From Flavobacteriales bacterium (GTDB lineage: Bacteria; Bacteroidota; Bacteroidia; Flavobacteriales_G; Salibacteraceae), in NCBI GenBank assembly GCA_020435995.1, contig JAGQYO010000035.1:1-34358 (forward strand): a stretch of 34,358 bases of DNA, given 5' to 3'. This document shows positions 16,383 through 24,924 of the stretch, piece by piece (positions within the stretch are counted from its first letter, which is position 1; every line of letters begins with the position of its first letter). The position numbers were made by a program, and so were the translations under genes. The notes beneath the pieces are model-generated. The model saw only the letters and a list, made by a program, of their open reading frames with translations, did not search any database and was not told the origin of the DNA.

Positions 16383-17842
16383 TTGTTCAATTGTTCTTGT
16401 ATTCTACGTTTTAAACTTGCTATTACCCAAGTGTAAATTTCATTTCCTGCTTCGAGGTCTTCCACTCCAGAATCGATATTCGGGTTGTCATTTATTTCAA
16501 TGATGACCACCTTGTCGCCTATTTCTTTAATATCAACACCGTAAAGTCCGTCGCCTATCAATGCCGTCGCTTTTAAAGCGGCTTCTACCACTTGTTTTGG
16601 AACTTCATGTAGCGGCAGTGTAGCAAAGTTGCCCGATATCTCTCCCTTCTTTTTGCTGTCCCAATTATAGATTTGCCAATGGTCTTTTGCCATAAAATAT
16701 TTACAGGCATATATCACCTTGTTTTCCAGTACTCCTATACGCCAATCGTAGTCAGAGGGCATCCATTCTTGGGCGATAACCAAGTCAGACTCTTGAAGCA
16801 GGCCAGCGATTTTTTCAGCGTAATCTTCTGCTGTTTTGGCTTTTAACACACCTTGAGAAAATGACGAATCGGGAAGCTTAAGCACACACGGGAGTCCAAG
16901 CTCTGCTATCACCTCATTTTTATTGTCTTGATGTACAATAATGGTCTTTGGTGTTTTGATTTTATTGAGCGAAAGCAATTCGGCCAAATAGACTTTGTTG
17001 GCACATTTTAGAATTGAATCTGGGTCGTCGATTACGGCCATACCTTCACTTTGCGCTCTTCGAGCAAATTTGTAAGTGTAGTGGTTTACCGAAGTTGTTT
17101 CGCGGATGAATAGCGCATCGAACTCCACCAGCCTCGAATAGTCATCCTTGGTAATAAATTCCACATACATATTGAGCTTTTCGGCTGCTTCTTGAAACTT
17201 TTGAAGTGCTTTTTTGTCCGAAGGTGGGGCCTTTTCATCATGATTTACCAGAATAGCCAAATCAAATTGATAGGGTGTTTCTTTTTGTGATTCGTACCTG
17301 GTTTTGGTAAAAAAGTCCTTAGCCGAGGCCCACACAAACTCACGGTGAATGTCTGGAATATCTTTAAATGGAATTGTTTTAACGCCCTGTATTACCCATT
17401 TTTTGCCATTGAATGCAAATTTTGCGCGCATAAATGGGGTTCTGAACAGACGGTGTAATTCACGGCTTAACTTATCATACTGCTTCGCCAGATTTTTGCC
17501 AAAATAGATACTCAAAACAAATTCTTTTGATTTGATGGACTTAAAATTCTTTTGAATCAAATCATCCAATTCGTCTGAAACGCTTTTTACAATTTCCGAG
17601 GCTTTTATGTCTTGGATATTCTTCACGTTTGGAATCGGTTTGTGACCTCGCGCCTCAGCCATAAGCGAAACGTAATAGCCTTTTGACTGATAGCTATAAT
17701 CATTGGCCATGTTAAATACTCGTGCGTTTTTTTCGCTTGCCCACGTAGAATTTATGAGGTAGTCTTTGGATGAAATTACCACACATTCAGGGATGTCAAT
17801 ATCCCACATGGCAGGGTTTCCCACTACAAGAATCTTTTTCAT
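16379..17842 (-). CDS. RimK-type ATP-grasp ligase with RLAN N-terminal domain
   Basis: A 487-residue protein. Residues 1 to about 200 match the RLAN domain that precedes RimK-like ligases; the C-terminal half is ATP-grasp, with DDPDSILKCANKVY (pre-ATP-grasp junction), the VLKLPDSSFSQGV loop, and VVIIEINDNPN (Mg-binding Glu/Asn). RimK-like ligases add amino acids, often Glu, to a peptide or small molecule by way of an acyl phosphate. The acceptor here is not known. The gene is fused by 4-base overlaps to the peptidase gene upstream and the GCS2 gene downstream, and this gene order matches a predicted amidoligase operon type described by comparative genomics. Confidence 0.9.
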   Translation of the reverse strand: MKKILVVGNPAMWDIDIPECVVISSKDYLINSTWASEKNARVFNMANDYSYQSKGYYVSLMAEARGHKPIPNVKNIQDIKASEIVKSVSDELDDLIQKNFKSIKSKEFVLSIYFGKNLAKQYDKLSRELHRLFRTPFMRAKFAFNGKKWVIQGVKTIPFKDIPDIHREFVWASAKDFFTKTRYESQKETPYQFDLAILVNHDEKAPPSDKKALQKFQEAAEKLNMYVEFITKDDYSRLVEFDALFIRETTSVNHYTYKFARRAQSEGMAVIDDPDSILKCANKVYLAELLSLNKIKTPKTIIVHQDNKNEVIAELGLPCVLKLPDSSFSQGVLKAKTAEDYAEKIAGLLQESDLVIAQEWMPSDYDWRIGVLENKVIYACKYFMAKDHWQIYNWDSKKKGEISGNFATLPLHEVPKQVVEAALKATALIGDGLYGVDIKEIGDKVVIIEINDNPNIDSGVEDLEAGNEIYTWVIASLKRRIQEQLNK

Positions 17843-18555
17843 TTAGGTGTAATAATTAACAAGTTAGCATCATAAGTTATCATGCCAAGCAAAATAGATG
17901 TAATTAATTGAGTCGGCTCAACTTCATAATAGTTATTGTCCCCAAGGGGATTGCCCTTGTAAGGATCCGCCACCAAAATATTGCCTGTATCGGTTTGTCC
18001 CATCAGTACTACAAAGTGGCCCATAGGCTCTCCCTTTAGGTCATCATATATCGATTGCCCTTTGCTGTTGGCATATTCTCGTTTCGATTGATAGAGGTAT
18101 GTGGCCGACAAGCCTGTAAGCACTGGCGTTTTGTTTTCGAAAAAGGAGTAGAGGAGCTGTGGAGTGAGGTTTTCTGTTTTTATTTCTCCACCATTTTTAA
18201 GAAACTCCATATAGGCATGAGCCACATCTTTGAATTTCTTTCCGGTTTTAAACGCAAGCTGTTCTTTTAGTTTTTTGCGAAGACCTCTCGAATCCAAGTT
18301 CATCCAAGTAGGGTCAAACATTTTAAGATTGAAGGTATAAATGGTGGCATTGAAATTTTTATTTAATGCGTTAATACCTAAAAATACGGCCAGTGTTCCA
18401 CCATTCTGCAGGTATTTTACCTCATTGATAACTTCGTCTAAAGACAGGTTTAATTGATGATAATTGTAAACCGCGTGAAGGCTTGTAGGGCCGCAGGTGT
18501 TATCGTCGGGCTGCGTCATCATACGCACGCCTAAATTTTTATGTGGTATACTCAA
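17839..18555 (-). CDS. C39-like cysteine peptidase
   Basis: A 238-residue papain-fold peptidase of the C39-like group and first gene of the cassette. The catalytic Cys21 is in DDNTCGPTS, His180 in GHFVVLMGQ and Asp197 in VADPYKG, giving the full triad in the expected order. There is no signal peptide and no ABC transporter domain, so it is a stand-alone cytoplasmic enzyme rather than a bacteriocin exporter. In this context it could release a peptide precursor, act as an amide hydrolase or transferase on the ligase product, or recycle it. Its stop overlaps the ATP-grasp start by 4 bases. Confidence 0.85.
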   Translation of the reverse strand: MSIPHKNLGVRMMTQPDDNTCGPTSLHAVYNYHQLNLSLDEVINEVKYLQNGGTLAVFLGINALNKNFNATIYTFNLKMFDPTWMNLDSRGLRKKLKEQLAFKTGKKFKDVAHAYMEFLKNGGEIKTENLTPQLLYSFFENKTPVLTGLSATYLYQSKREYANSKGQSIYDDLKGEPMGHFVVLMGQTDTGNILVADPYKGNPLGDNNYYEVEPTQLITSILLGMITYDANLLIITPK

Positions 18556-18696
18556 TTTGCTTAGAATTAAAGTGCAAATTAAAATCGGAAAAACGTTTCT
18601 TTTACCGATTTAAATTAATTTGTAATGGCGGGCCACAAATTGTTTTTCTATTGAGTTTCTACGTCAGAAAAGCAAGGAGCTTTTTTGGCTAATATC

Positions 18697-20646
18697 CTAC
18701 TGCGCCTCGAGTTTTTCTATTTTTTCCCCTATTTTTTCCCACTCATTAAGTTTGCGATCGAGCGACGATTTGAGATTTGAGTGTTCAAAAAAGGCTTTTT
18801 TGGAGGCATCTTCATTTTCGTAGAACTCTGGATTGCTCATATTCGACTCCATCTTTGCGATTTGATCTTCTAATTCGGCAATCTTTTTTTCGCATTTACT
18901 CAAGTCATTTTTCAATTGCTTAAGCTCTTTATCTTGGTTCTTTCTGTTCTCAAAGTCTGCCTTTCCCGATGATGGTTTTTTCGTTGACTTTTCTTTTTCG
19001 GCTTTTTTATTCAGCTCGAATTCTCTGAAATGATCGAGTTTGTATTTGTTCAAAAACTCATCAATATCGCCTAGGTGTTCTTTAAGCCCGTCGGCAGTAA
19101 ATTCTAAGGTTTTAGAAGTTAACCCAGTGAGAAAATCCCTATCGTGAGATACCACGATTAAGGTTCCATCATATTGGATAAGGGCGTTTTTCAATACTTC
19201 TTTTGCGGCAATATCCAAGTGGTTAGTTGGCTCATCTAAAATAAGCAGGTTGTTCTCCTTAAGAAGCATTTTTGCCAATGCCAACCTCGATTTTTCACCT
19301 CCCGAGAGCACCTTCACTTTTTTGTCTACGTCTTCCTCTCCAAATAGAAATGCGCCTAAAAGACCTCTAATTCTGTGGTTTTTACTCCAATCTCCAACCG
19401 CTTCATTTTCGATGCTTTGCAGCACGGTGTCGTTCTCGTTCAGCGTTTTTTCCTGAATCTGGGCGTAGTAACCCATTTCTACATTGTGCCCCAGAATAAT
19501 TTCCCCGTCGCAATCGGTTTCTTTGGTAATAATTCTTATTAAGGTGGATTTGCCCATTCCATTTTTTCCGACAAATGCAATTCTTTCTCCTCGAAGAATT
19601 TTTTCATTCACATCGCGCAGCACTTGCTTGTCGCCGTAGGCTTTTGACAGTCCTTTTGCTTCCACCACTAGCTGACCACTTCGGGGTGCTGGCGGGAATT
19701 TAAATTGAATACTGGCCGTTTCAAATTCATCTAGTTCTACGCGGTCCACTTTTTCAAGCAGTTTTATTTTGGATTGTACAGCCTTGGCTTTCGACGCTTT
19801 GGCCTTAAATCGGGTGATAAACTTCTCTTGTTGGTCGATGTACTTCTGTTGGTTTTTCATGGTGGCTATTTGGTTGTCATAGCGCTCTTGGCGTAGGGTT
19901 AAATATTTGGTGTATGGGGCGGGGTAGTCATATATTTTACCAAATACAATTTCAATGGTTCGGTTGGTAATGTTGTCCAAAAACCTTCTATCGTGCGACA
20001 CCATCATTATGGCACCTGGGTAACTCATAAAGTACTCTTCCAGCCACATAATGGATTCAATATCGAGGTGGTTGGTGGGCTCATCTAAAAGCAAAAGACT
20101 TGGCTGTGTTAAAAGAATTTTGGCCAACTCCACCCGCATTTGCCAACCCCCGCTAAAGCTCGAAAGTGGCATATCGAATTCATCTCGGGTAAAACCTAAA
20201 CCTTTCAGTATTTTTTCTGTTTTCTGCTCGATTTTATCGGCATCTAAATGATCCAGCCGTATGTGAATGTCGTTGAGCCGATCTATCATGTTGTGATAGC
20301 TCTCGCTTTCGTAGTCGGTGCGTATGGTTAGCTGCTCGCCAATATATTTTTCTTCTTCCTCTAATTTATTGATTTCGGCAAATACCGTTATCGTTTCGTT
20401 ATACACCGACATGGAGGGTGCGAAATGCATTTCTTGAGGAAGATAGCCAACTGTTTTGTCATTTGAAATATCGATGCTGCCAGAGCTGGGTTCTTGAAAT
20501 CCAGCAATAATTTTGAGCATGGTTGATTTTCCAGCTCCATTTTTTCCTACGAGACCAATTCTGTCTTTTGGTTGAATCATAAAAGAGATGTCCTTGAACA
20601 AATCTTTTCCTGAAACGAACATGGATATTTTAGATACTGAAAACAT
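18697..20646 (-). CDS. ABC-F family ATPase
   Basis: A 649-residue soluble protein with two ABC ATPase domains in tandem and no membrane segments: Walker A VGKNGAGKST and VGKNGMGKST, signatures SFSGGWQMR and LSGGEKSR, and Walker B DEPTNHLD twice. The interdomain linker (about 250-320) is charged and helical, as in ribosome-binding ABC-F proteins, and the C-terminus (about 540-649) is a Lys/Glu-rich coiled coil like that of Uup. ABC-F proteins act on the ribosome to rescue or tune translation; a few give antibiotic resistance, but nothing here points to that. It starts 3 bases after the glycosyltransferase stop, so the two are co-transcribed. Confidence 0.93.
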   Translation of the reverse strand: MFSVSKISMFVSGKDLFKDISFMIQPKDRIGLVGKNGAGKSTMLKIIAGFQEPSSGSIDISNDKTVGYLPQEMHFAPSMSVYNETITVFAEINKLEEEEKYIGEQLTIRTDYESESYHNMIDRLNDIHIRLDHLDADKIEQKTEKILKGLGFTRDEFDMPLSSFSGGWQMRVELAKILLTQPSLLLLDEPTNHLDIESIMWLEEYFMSYPGAIMMVSHDRRFLDNITNRTIEIVFGKIYDYPAPYTKYLTLRQERYDNQIATMKNQQKYIDQQEKFITRFKAKASKAKAVQSKIKLLEKVDRVELDEFETASIQFKFPPAPRSGQLVVEAKGLSKAYGDKQVLRDVNEKILRGERIAFVGKNGMGKSTLIRIITKETDCDGEIILGHNVEMGYYAQIQEKTLNENDTVLQSIENEAVGDWSKNHRIRGLLGAFLFGEEDVDKKVKVLSGGEKSRLALAKMLLKENNLLILDEPTNHLDIAAKEVLKNALIQYDGTLIVVSHDRDFLTGLTSKTLEFTADGLKEHLGDIDEFLNKYKLDHFREFELNKKAEKEKSTKKPSSGKADFENRKNQDKELKQLKNDLSKCEKKIAELEDQIAKMESNMSNPEFYENEDASKKAFFEHSNLKSSLDRKLNEWEKIGEKIEKLEAQ

Positions 20647-20649
20647 AAT

Positions 20650-21690
20650 TTATGGAGTCCAATTAAAGTCGCTGAATTTTTTTGCTTTTTTTACGAAGTA
20701 TTGCCACACCATGCTATGCGGATAGATACCTGTATGGTTTCGGTTGGCCCATAGTTTTTTTGCCTCAATTCGTTTGGCGTGCCATTTACCAAACCTGAAT
20801 ACAAAATCTTGGTGTGCCTTCGAAACTGCCCAAATGGTTTTCCAATTGCCATCAAGGGCCATTTTTATCATGGTGAGGAAATCCATTACAAAGCGCAGTG
20901 GAATTTTCCAAAGTCCTTCATAAGGGGGTAGGTTTTTGAGTAGCATAATGAGGTTGTTCCGGTGGTTGCGATATACCTTGGCCGAGCTTCCGTATTTAAT
21001 GATAAAACCGCCCATGTGGAAAACCTTAGCATCGGGATGAAACATGATTTTATAGCCCATATTTTTCATTCTCCAGCAAAGGTCTATTTCTTCCATGTGG
21101 GCAAAATAGTCGTTGTCTAAGCCACCAGCTTTATGATACACATCGGCCCTTACAAACATGCAGGCGCCTGATGCCCAAAAAACCTCCTGAATATTATCGT
21201 ACTGTCCCTCATCAATTTCTACTTGATCGATGATACGACCTCTGGCAAATGGGTAGCCCAAATGGTCAATCATACCGCCAGCTGCACCGGCATATTCAAA
21301 TTCATTGCGGCGGTCCCAGCTCATTATTTTAGGTTGGCAAGCAGCAATGTTGCAATCACCTTCCATGAGGGTAATAATGGGTTCGGTAAAGTGGGGTGTT
21401 ACTTCAATATCTGAACTGATAAGGCAGTAATATTTTGCCTCTATTTGAGCCAGAGATTCTACGTATCCATTTGTGAATCCGTGGTTTTCGGCAAGTGTGA
21501 TCACCCGAATGTTTGGATAATTGTTTTTCATGAAGGTTTGGGTGTCATCCACAGAGGCATTGTCCACCAAGATGATTTGGTAATCATCGCTTTTTGGTGT
21601 GTATTCAATTATTTTAGGCAAGAATTGTTTGACCAATTCAAGGCTATTATAACTCAATAAAACAATCGCAAGTTTGGGGGTATTTGTCAT
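20650..21690 (-). CDS. family 2 glycosyltransferase
   Basis: A 346-residue GT-A enzyme: VLLSYNS at the start, the VDNASVDDT nucleotide-binding loop, a SSDIE motif in place of DxD, and the acceptor region with HMEEIDLCWRM (the ED motif of rhamnosyltransferase-like GT2 proteins). No long membrane segment is present except for a possible amphipathic helix late in the protein. Sugar donor and acceptor cannot be assigned; cell-surface polysaccharide or lipid glycosylation is likely. It is upstream of the ABC-F gene in the same unit. Confidence 0.9.
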   Translation of the reverse strand: MTNTPKLAIVLLSYNSLELVKQFLPKIIEYTPKSDDYQIILVDNASVDDTQTFMKNNYPNIRVITLAENHGFTNGYVESLAQIEAKYYCLISSDIEVTPHFTEPIITLMEGDCNIAACQPKIMSWDRRNEFEYAGAAGGMIDHLGYPFARGRIIDQVEIDEGQYDNIQEVFWASGACMFVRADVYHKAGGLDNDYFAHMEEIDLCWRMKNMGYKIMFHPDAKVFHMGGFIIKYGSSAKVYRNHRNNLIMLLKNLPPYEGLWKIPLRFVMDFLTMIKMALDGNWKTIWAVSKAHQDFVFRFGKWHAKRIEAKKLWANRNHTGIYPHSMVWQYFVKKAKKFSDFNWTP

Positions 21691-21748
21691 GAAAAAGGTG
21701 CTCGAAAAGCGGCGCCAAAGATATTTGAATTAGTGTACGAGTTGATGG

Positions 21749-23224
21749 CTATCTTGGGTCATTAAAATACATTCTGGCACGCGACCCAACCGAACCCGCG
21801 GGTTGAGTTTGATCGAGGTTGTATTGCGGTGTGGTACGACGCTGCAATTGCATGTCCCATCGCTCATTGTTGGGCTCACCAAATACAGTAGAATGCAATA
21901 GAACAAAATCATTGGTTACAAGATCTTCTGAATAAAACACAAATCGTCCATTGTTTTGTCTTCCTACTTTAAGGTACTGCCAAATTTCGTAGGGATATGA
22001 AACGGGTTCACTGGGAATTTCTACGCGCGTATTGGGTGGGCCATATTGCAGGTAAACTCGGCCCCTGTCGGTTTCATAACCTCGTTTGATGCTTGTGCTA
22101 AAGGCATCGTTTACTTTTTTTACTTCAAGCTCATATTTCCTCCATTCTTGTTCTGGGTCTAAGGTGTTGCGATTAACCCAAAAGGAGTAAAAATACTTCT
22201 GCAGGGTTTCCAGCTCTGAATCGCTTTTTCTGCTAGCACTGTTGTCTATAAATGTTCTTTCATTTTCGTGTGCAATTGGCCGCATGGAACGAAGGATTTC
22301 TTTTAAGGTATCACGGCTTTTATAGGCTTCTGCAAATGTGTGCGAAACGTCTACTTTAGATAAATCAAGTGGAAGTGTATCGACGGCCAAATTGGTCCGT
22401 TGGAAAAAGGTAGATTGATAGGTCATCAACACATTTTCTTTGTTTCGGGCTTCTACCACAATATAGTAGTTGCCGGTTCCCAATTTGGCAATATTAAATT
22501 CGCGCAACACTACATTAACGGGAGCTGCTGTTTGCCTAACAAACCCTGTGAATTCAGGAATGGGTAATTTGGTTTGAAAATCAGACAAATAATACTTTAC
22601 CAGGTACTTCTCGCTTTGCAGTTTATGCGAATTATAAATCTCTGTATAAAATTTTAATTTCGATACCTCGTCGGGGTAGTAGTCTACCACGTTGGGGATG
22701 ACATCGATTCCACTTTTATTAAAGATTCCTCCACTTGAATTGGGTTTATAGTCGCTTACCAGTTGAATGGAACTCATGGCCATTTTGGTAGAATCGTAAT
22801 TTATACTTATCTCTTGGGTTCCAGTAAAAGCAGCATTCTCGCTGTATTCATCCCTTATTTTTATTTCCAAAATGTACTTGCCATTGGGTATCGCAATGCG
22901 TTGTTGGTCCAGAAAGTTGGTTTTAGGTGAGCTGCTGTCGGCATTTTCTGGGCTAAGTAGGGTGTATTTGTCAAATTGCTTGATCTCTTCGGCTTGTTTA
23001 AATAGGTAGGTCACTTCAATTTTACTTTGGTACATCCCCTTTTCGTTTTTTTTGTAAACCGCCGAACTGCCATTTACCGACAAGTAAGTTTCTATATAAG
23101 GTCCTTTTTCGGGGTTATAGAAAGTGCAATATGAAAAGTAGGCTTGAATTTTATCTTGGGCCAAAGCTGAGTCGACGAAAAAAAACCACAAAAACAAGAA
23201 GGAAATGCTCACGAGTCTTACCAT
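21749..23224 (-). CDS. GWxTD domain-containing exported protein
   Basis: A 491-residue protein with a signal peptide (to SALAQ). The N-terminal part is beta-rich. The C-terminal part carries the GWxTD domain: KYFYSFWVNRN, then the GYETDRGRVYLQYGPP signature about 110 residues from the end, and PYEIWQYLK. In other Bacteroidota this domain occurs in exported proteins of unknown biochemical role. It lies 58 bases upstream of the glycosyltransferase and may start that transcription unit. It is divergent from the thioredoxin gene. Confidence 0.85.
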   Translation of the reverse strand: MVRLVSISFLFLWFFFVDSALAQDKIQAYFSYCTFYNPEKGPYIETYLSVNGSSAVYKKNEKGMYQSKIEVTYLFKQAEEIKQFDKYTLLSPENADSSSPKTNFLDQQRIAIPNGKYILEIKIRDEYSENAAFTGTQEISINYDSTKMAMSSIQLVSDYKPNSSGGIFNKSGIDVIPNVVDYYPDEVSKLKFYTEIYNSHKLQSEKYLVKYYLSDFQTKLPIPEFTGFVRQTAAPVNVVLREFNIAKLGTGNYYIVVEARNKENVLMTYQSTFFQRTNLAVDTLPLDLSKVDVSHTFAEAYKSRDTLKEILRSMRPIAHENERTFIDNSASRKSDSELETLQKYFYSFWVNRNTLDPEQEWRKYELEVKKVNDAFSTSIKRGYETDRGRVYLQYGPPNTRVEIPSEPVSYPYEIWQYLKVGRQNNGRFVFYSEDLVTNDFVLLHSTVFGEPNNERWDMQLQRRTTPQYNLDQTQPAGSVGSRARMYFNDPR

Positions 23225-23357
23225 GCTGCAAAATTACACTAATAGCTGTGCTTGCCACTTAAATTGAGTGAACGGCAAACTATTTTTGTTAAGACTCTTT
23301 AACCTTGTGAGGCGAAATTTGTCGACCTAAAAACAAAGCCACCCGAAAACGCTTCAC

Positions 23358-23365
23358 TACTTTTG
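23358..23365 (+). promoter_or_regulatory. -7 promoter element of the thioredoxin gene
   Basis: TACTTTTG matches TAnnTTTG. A start about seven bases downstream gives a leader of about 36 bases that contains a clear AAAAGGAG (23394-23401) six bases before the ATG. This is an unusually strong Shine-Dalgarno for this lineage and fits high thioredoxin expression. The -33 element is not clear. Confidence 0.55.
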
Positions 23366-23407
23366 TGTTTTAAATTTTAGATATCAATTCATTAAAAGGA
23401 GAATATA

Positions 23408-23725
23408 ATGGCATTTGAATTTACAGACGGAAATTTTGATGAGGTTGCCCTCGCGGGTGACAAGCCTGTAATCGTTGATTTTTGGGCAGAATGGTGCGGA
23501 CCGTGTAAAATGGTAGGGCCGATAGTTGAACAAATTGCGGAGGACTACGATGGACGTGCAGTAGTAGGTAAACTGAATGTCGATGAAAATCCTGAAACGG
23601 CTGGAAAGTATGGTATTCGATCTATTCCAACCATTTTATTCCTCAAAAACGGTGAAATTGTTGATCGTCAGGTAGGAGCAGTTCCAAAAGACGTATTAGT
23701 AAAGAAGCTTGAAGCGCAACTGTAA
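23408..23725 (+). CDS. trxA: thioredoxin
   Basis: A 105-residue cytoplasmic thioredoxin with the standard active site W29-C30-G-P-C33, the buried Asp in VDFWAEW, the cis-Pro loop RSIPT, and the GAVPK C-terminal helix start. The length is normal for TrxA. It would reduce disulfides in ribonucleotide reductase, peroxiredoxins and similar partners, using NADPH via thioredoxin reductase, which is not in this window. It has its own promoter and terminator. Confidence 0.96.
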   Translation: MAFEFTDGNFDEVALAGDKPVIVDFWAEWCGPCKMVGPIVEQIAEDYDGRAVVGKLNVDENPETAGKYGIRSIPTILFLKNGEIVDRQVGAVPKDVLVKKLEAQL

Positions 23726-23750
23726 GAATCAGAATAAATTGTAACATTAA

Positions 23751-23775
23751 AGTCCGGTTTTATCCGGACTTTTTT
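23751..23775 (+). terminator. intrinsic terminator of the thioredoxin gene
   Basis: A perfect 7-bp stem (AGTCCGG with CCGGACT, 6-base loop) is followed by six T. It ends only about five bases before the ATG of the DUF58 gene at 23780, so any message reaching that gene from the thioredoxin promoter must pass it. Confidence 0.9.
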
Positions 23776-23779
23776 CATT

Positions 23780-24703
23780 ATGGAGATTCTTCAAAAAGAC
23801 AGTCATCGCAATTTTTCTTCCCTAGAACTGTTTTCGCGTGAAGTAGTAGAAGGATTTCTGACTGGTCTCCACAAATCACCCTACCACGGATTCTCAGTAG
23901 AGTTTGCCGAACACAGGCAATACAACCGTGGAGAATCTACCCGCCATATCGACTGGAAACTGTATGCCAGAACAGAGAAATTATTTGTAAAAAAGTATGA
24001 GGAAGAAACCAACCTGCGGTGCCAATTGGTTTTGGATACTTCCTCTTCCATGCTTTTTCCATTTGACCTAAAGCCAGGTGAGCATAACAAATTGAATTTT
24101 TCCATTCATGCGGCAGCTTCGCTCATCCATTTGTTCAGGAAGCAGCGCGATGCAATTGGTCTATCTACTTTTTCTGATAAAGTAAACTTGCATTATCCAG
24201 CTCGGGGATCTCAAACCCATATAAGGATGGTTTTTAATGAGCTGGAGGCATTACTCGAATTGGGCGCAAAAAACAGAAACACCAGTGTAGTGGACGCCTT
24301 ACACGAAATTGCTGAAAGCATTCCCAAAAGGTCATTGGTTATTCTATTTACTGATATGTTTGATAACGCCGACAACGACCAAGAAAATCTATTTGCGGCT
24401 TTGCAGCATTTACGACACAACAAACACGAGGTGATATTATTTAACGTGCTAGATAAAAAGAAGGAATTGGATTTTGACTTTGAAAACCGTCCCCACACAT
24501 TTATAGATTCGGAAACGGGGGAACAAGTGAAGTTGAATCCATCAGCTATAAGGAGCCAATATCAAAAACAAATAGCGGACTTTGAACATCAGCTACAGGT
24601 TAAATGTGGTCAGAGTAGAATTGATTTTATCAATGCGGATATCGCCGAAGGTTTCGATAAGGTACTTCTTTCATACCTCATCAAGCGGAACAAAATGATG
24701 TAG
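23780..24703 (+). CDS. DUF58 family protein, MoxR-associated type
   Basis: A 307-residue cytoplasmic protein. The N-terminus has GLHKSPYHGFSVEFAEHRQY followed by RHIDWKLYART, the DUF58 signature; the second half is a von Willebrand A-like fold with DTSSSM (metal-site DxSxS). DUF58 proteins usually work with MoxR AAA+ ATPases and Bat-type proteins in envelope or stress functions; no moxR or bat gene is visible here, so the usual neighbours are missing. The start at 23780 agrees with family length even though a terminator lies just before it. Confidence 0.88.
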   Translation: MEILQKDSHRNFSSLELFSREVVEGFLTGLHKSPYHGFSVEFAEHRQYNRGESTRHIDWKLYARTEKLFVKKYEEETNLRCQLVLDTSSSMLFPFDLKPGEHNKLNFSIHAAASLIHLFRKQRDAIGLSTFSDKVNLHYPARGSQTHIRMVFNELEALLELGAKNRNTSVVDALHEIAESIPKRSLVILFTDMFDNADNDQENLFAALQHLRHNKHEVILFNVLDKKKELDFDFENRPHTFIDSETGEQVKLNPSAIRSQYQKQIADFEHQLQVKCGQSRIDFINADIAEGFDKVLLSYLIKRNKMM

Positions 24704-24710
24704 ATTCGGA

Positions 24711-24833
24711 TTAACCGAAAATTAGAACAGCGAGGATAATAAGAAAAGACACAATTGTAAAAACAATTGAAAAGCTTACAGCACCTGCATCTTCGTATTC
24801 TGATTCTGTTGTATGATCGTCGTGACTAGACAT
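24711..24833 (-). CDS. 40-residue single-span membrane protein
   Basis: A short reading frame not recognised as any known family. It encodes an acidic, His-containing N-terminus (MSSHDDHTTESEYEDAG) and one strongly hydrophobic helix (about 18-39) that ends at Gly40. The charge pattern and helix length are those of a real bitopic small membrane protein, and no better gene covers this strand. It is convergent with the DUF58 gene, seven bases away; a short hairpin (24705-24719) overlaps its stop codon and may separate the two messages. Small helper subunits of respiratory or transport complexes look like this, but no partner is evident. Confidence 0.6.
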   Translation of the reverse strand: MSSHDDHTTESEYEDAGAVSFSIVFTIVSFLIILAVLIFG

Positions 24834-24924
24834 GGAATATTATTTTGAAGCGGCTAAATTAAACAAGGAATATTTCATAGAGGCTAGCTCATTCATTGTT
24901 TTTCCACATTCACTTTTTTTTAAG

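Noticed and set aside
18668-18684. Weak hairpin AAAAGC/GCTTTT after the ABC-F gene
   Set aside because: The stem is short and AT-rich; it might terminate the ABC-F message but cannot be told from chance in this AT-rich gap.
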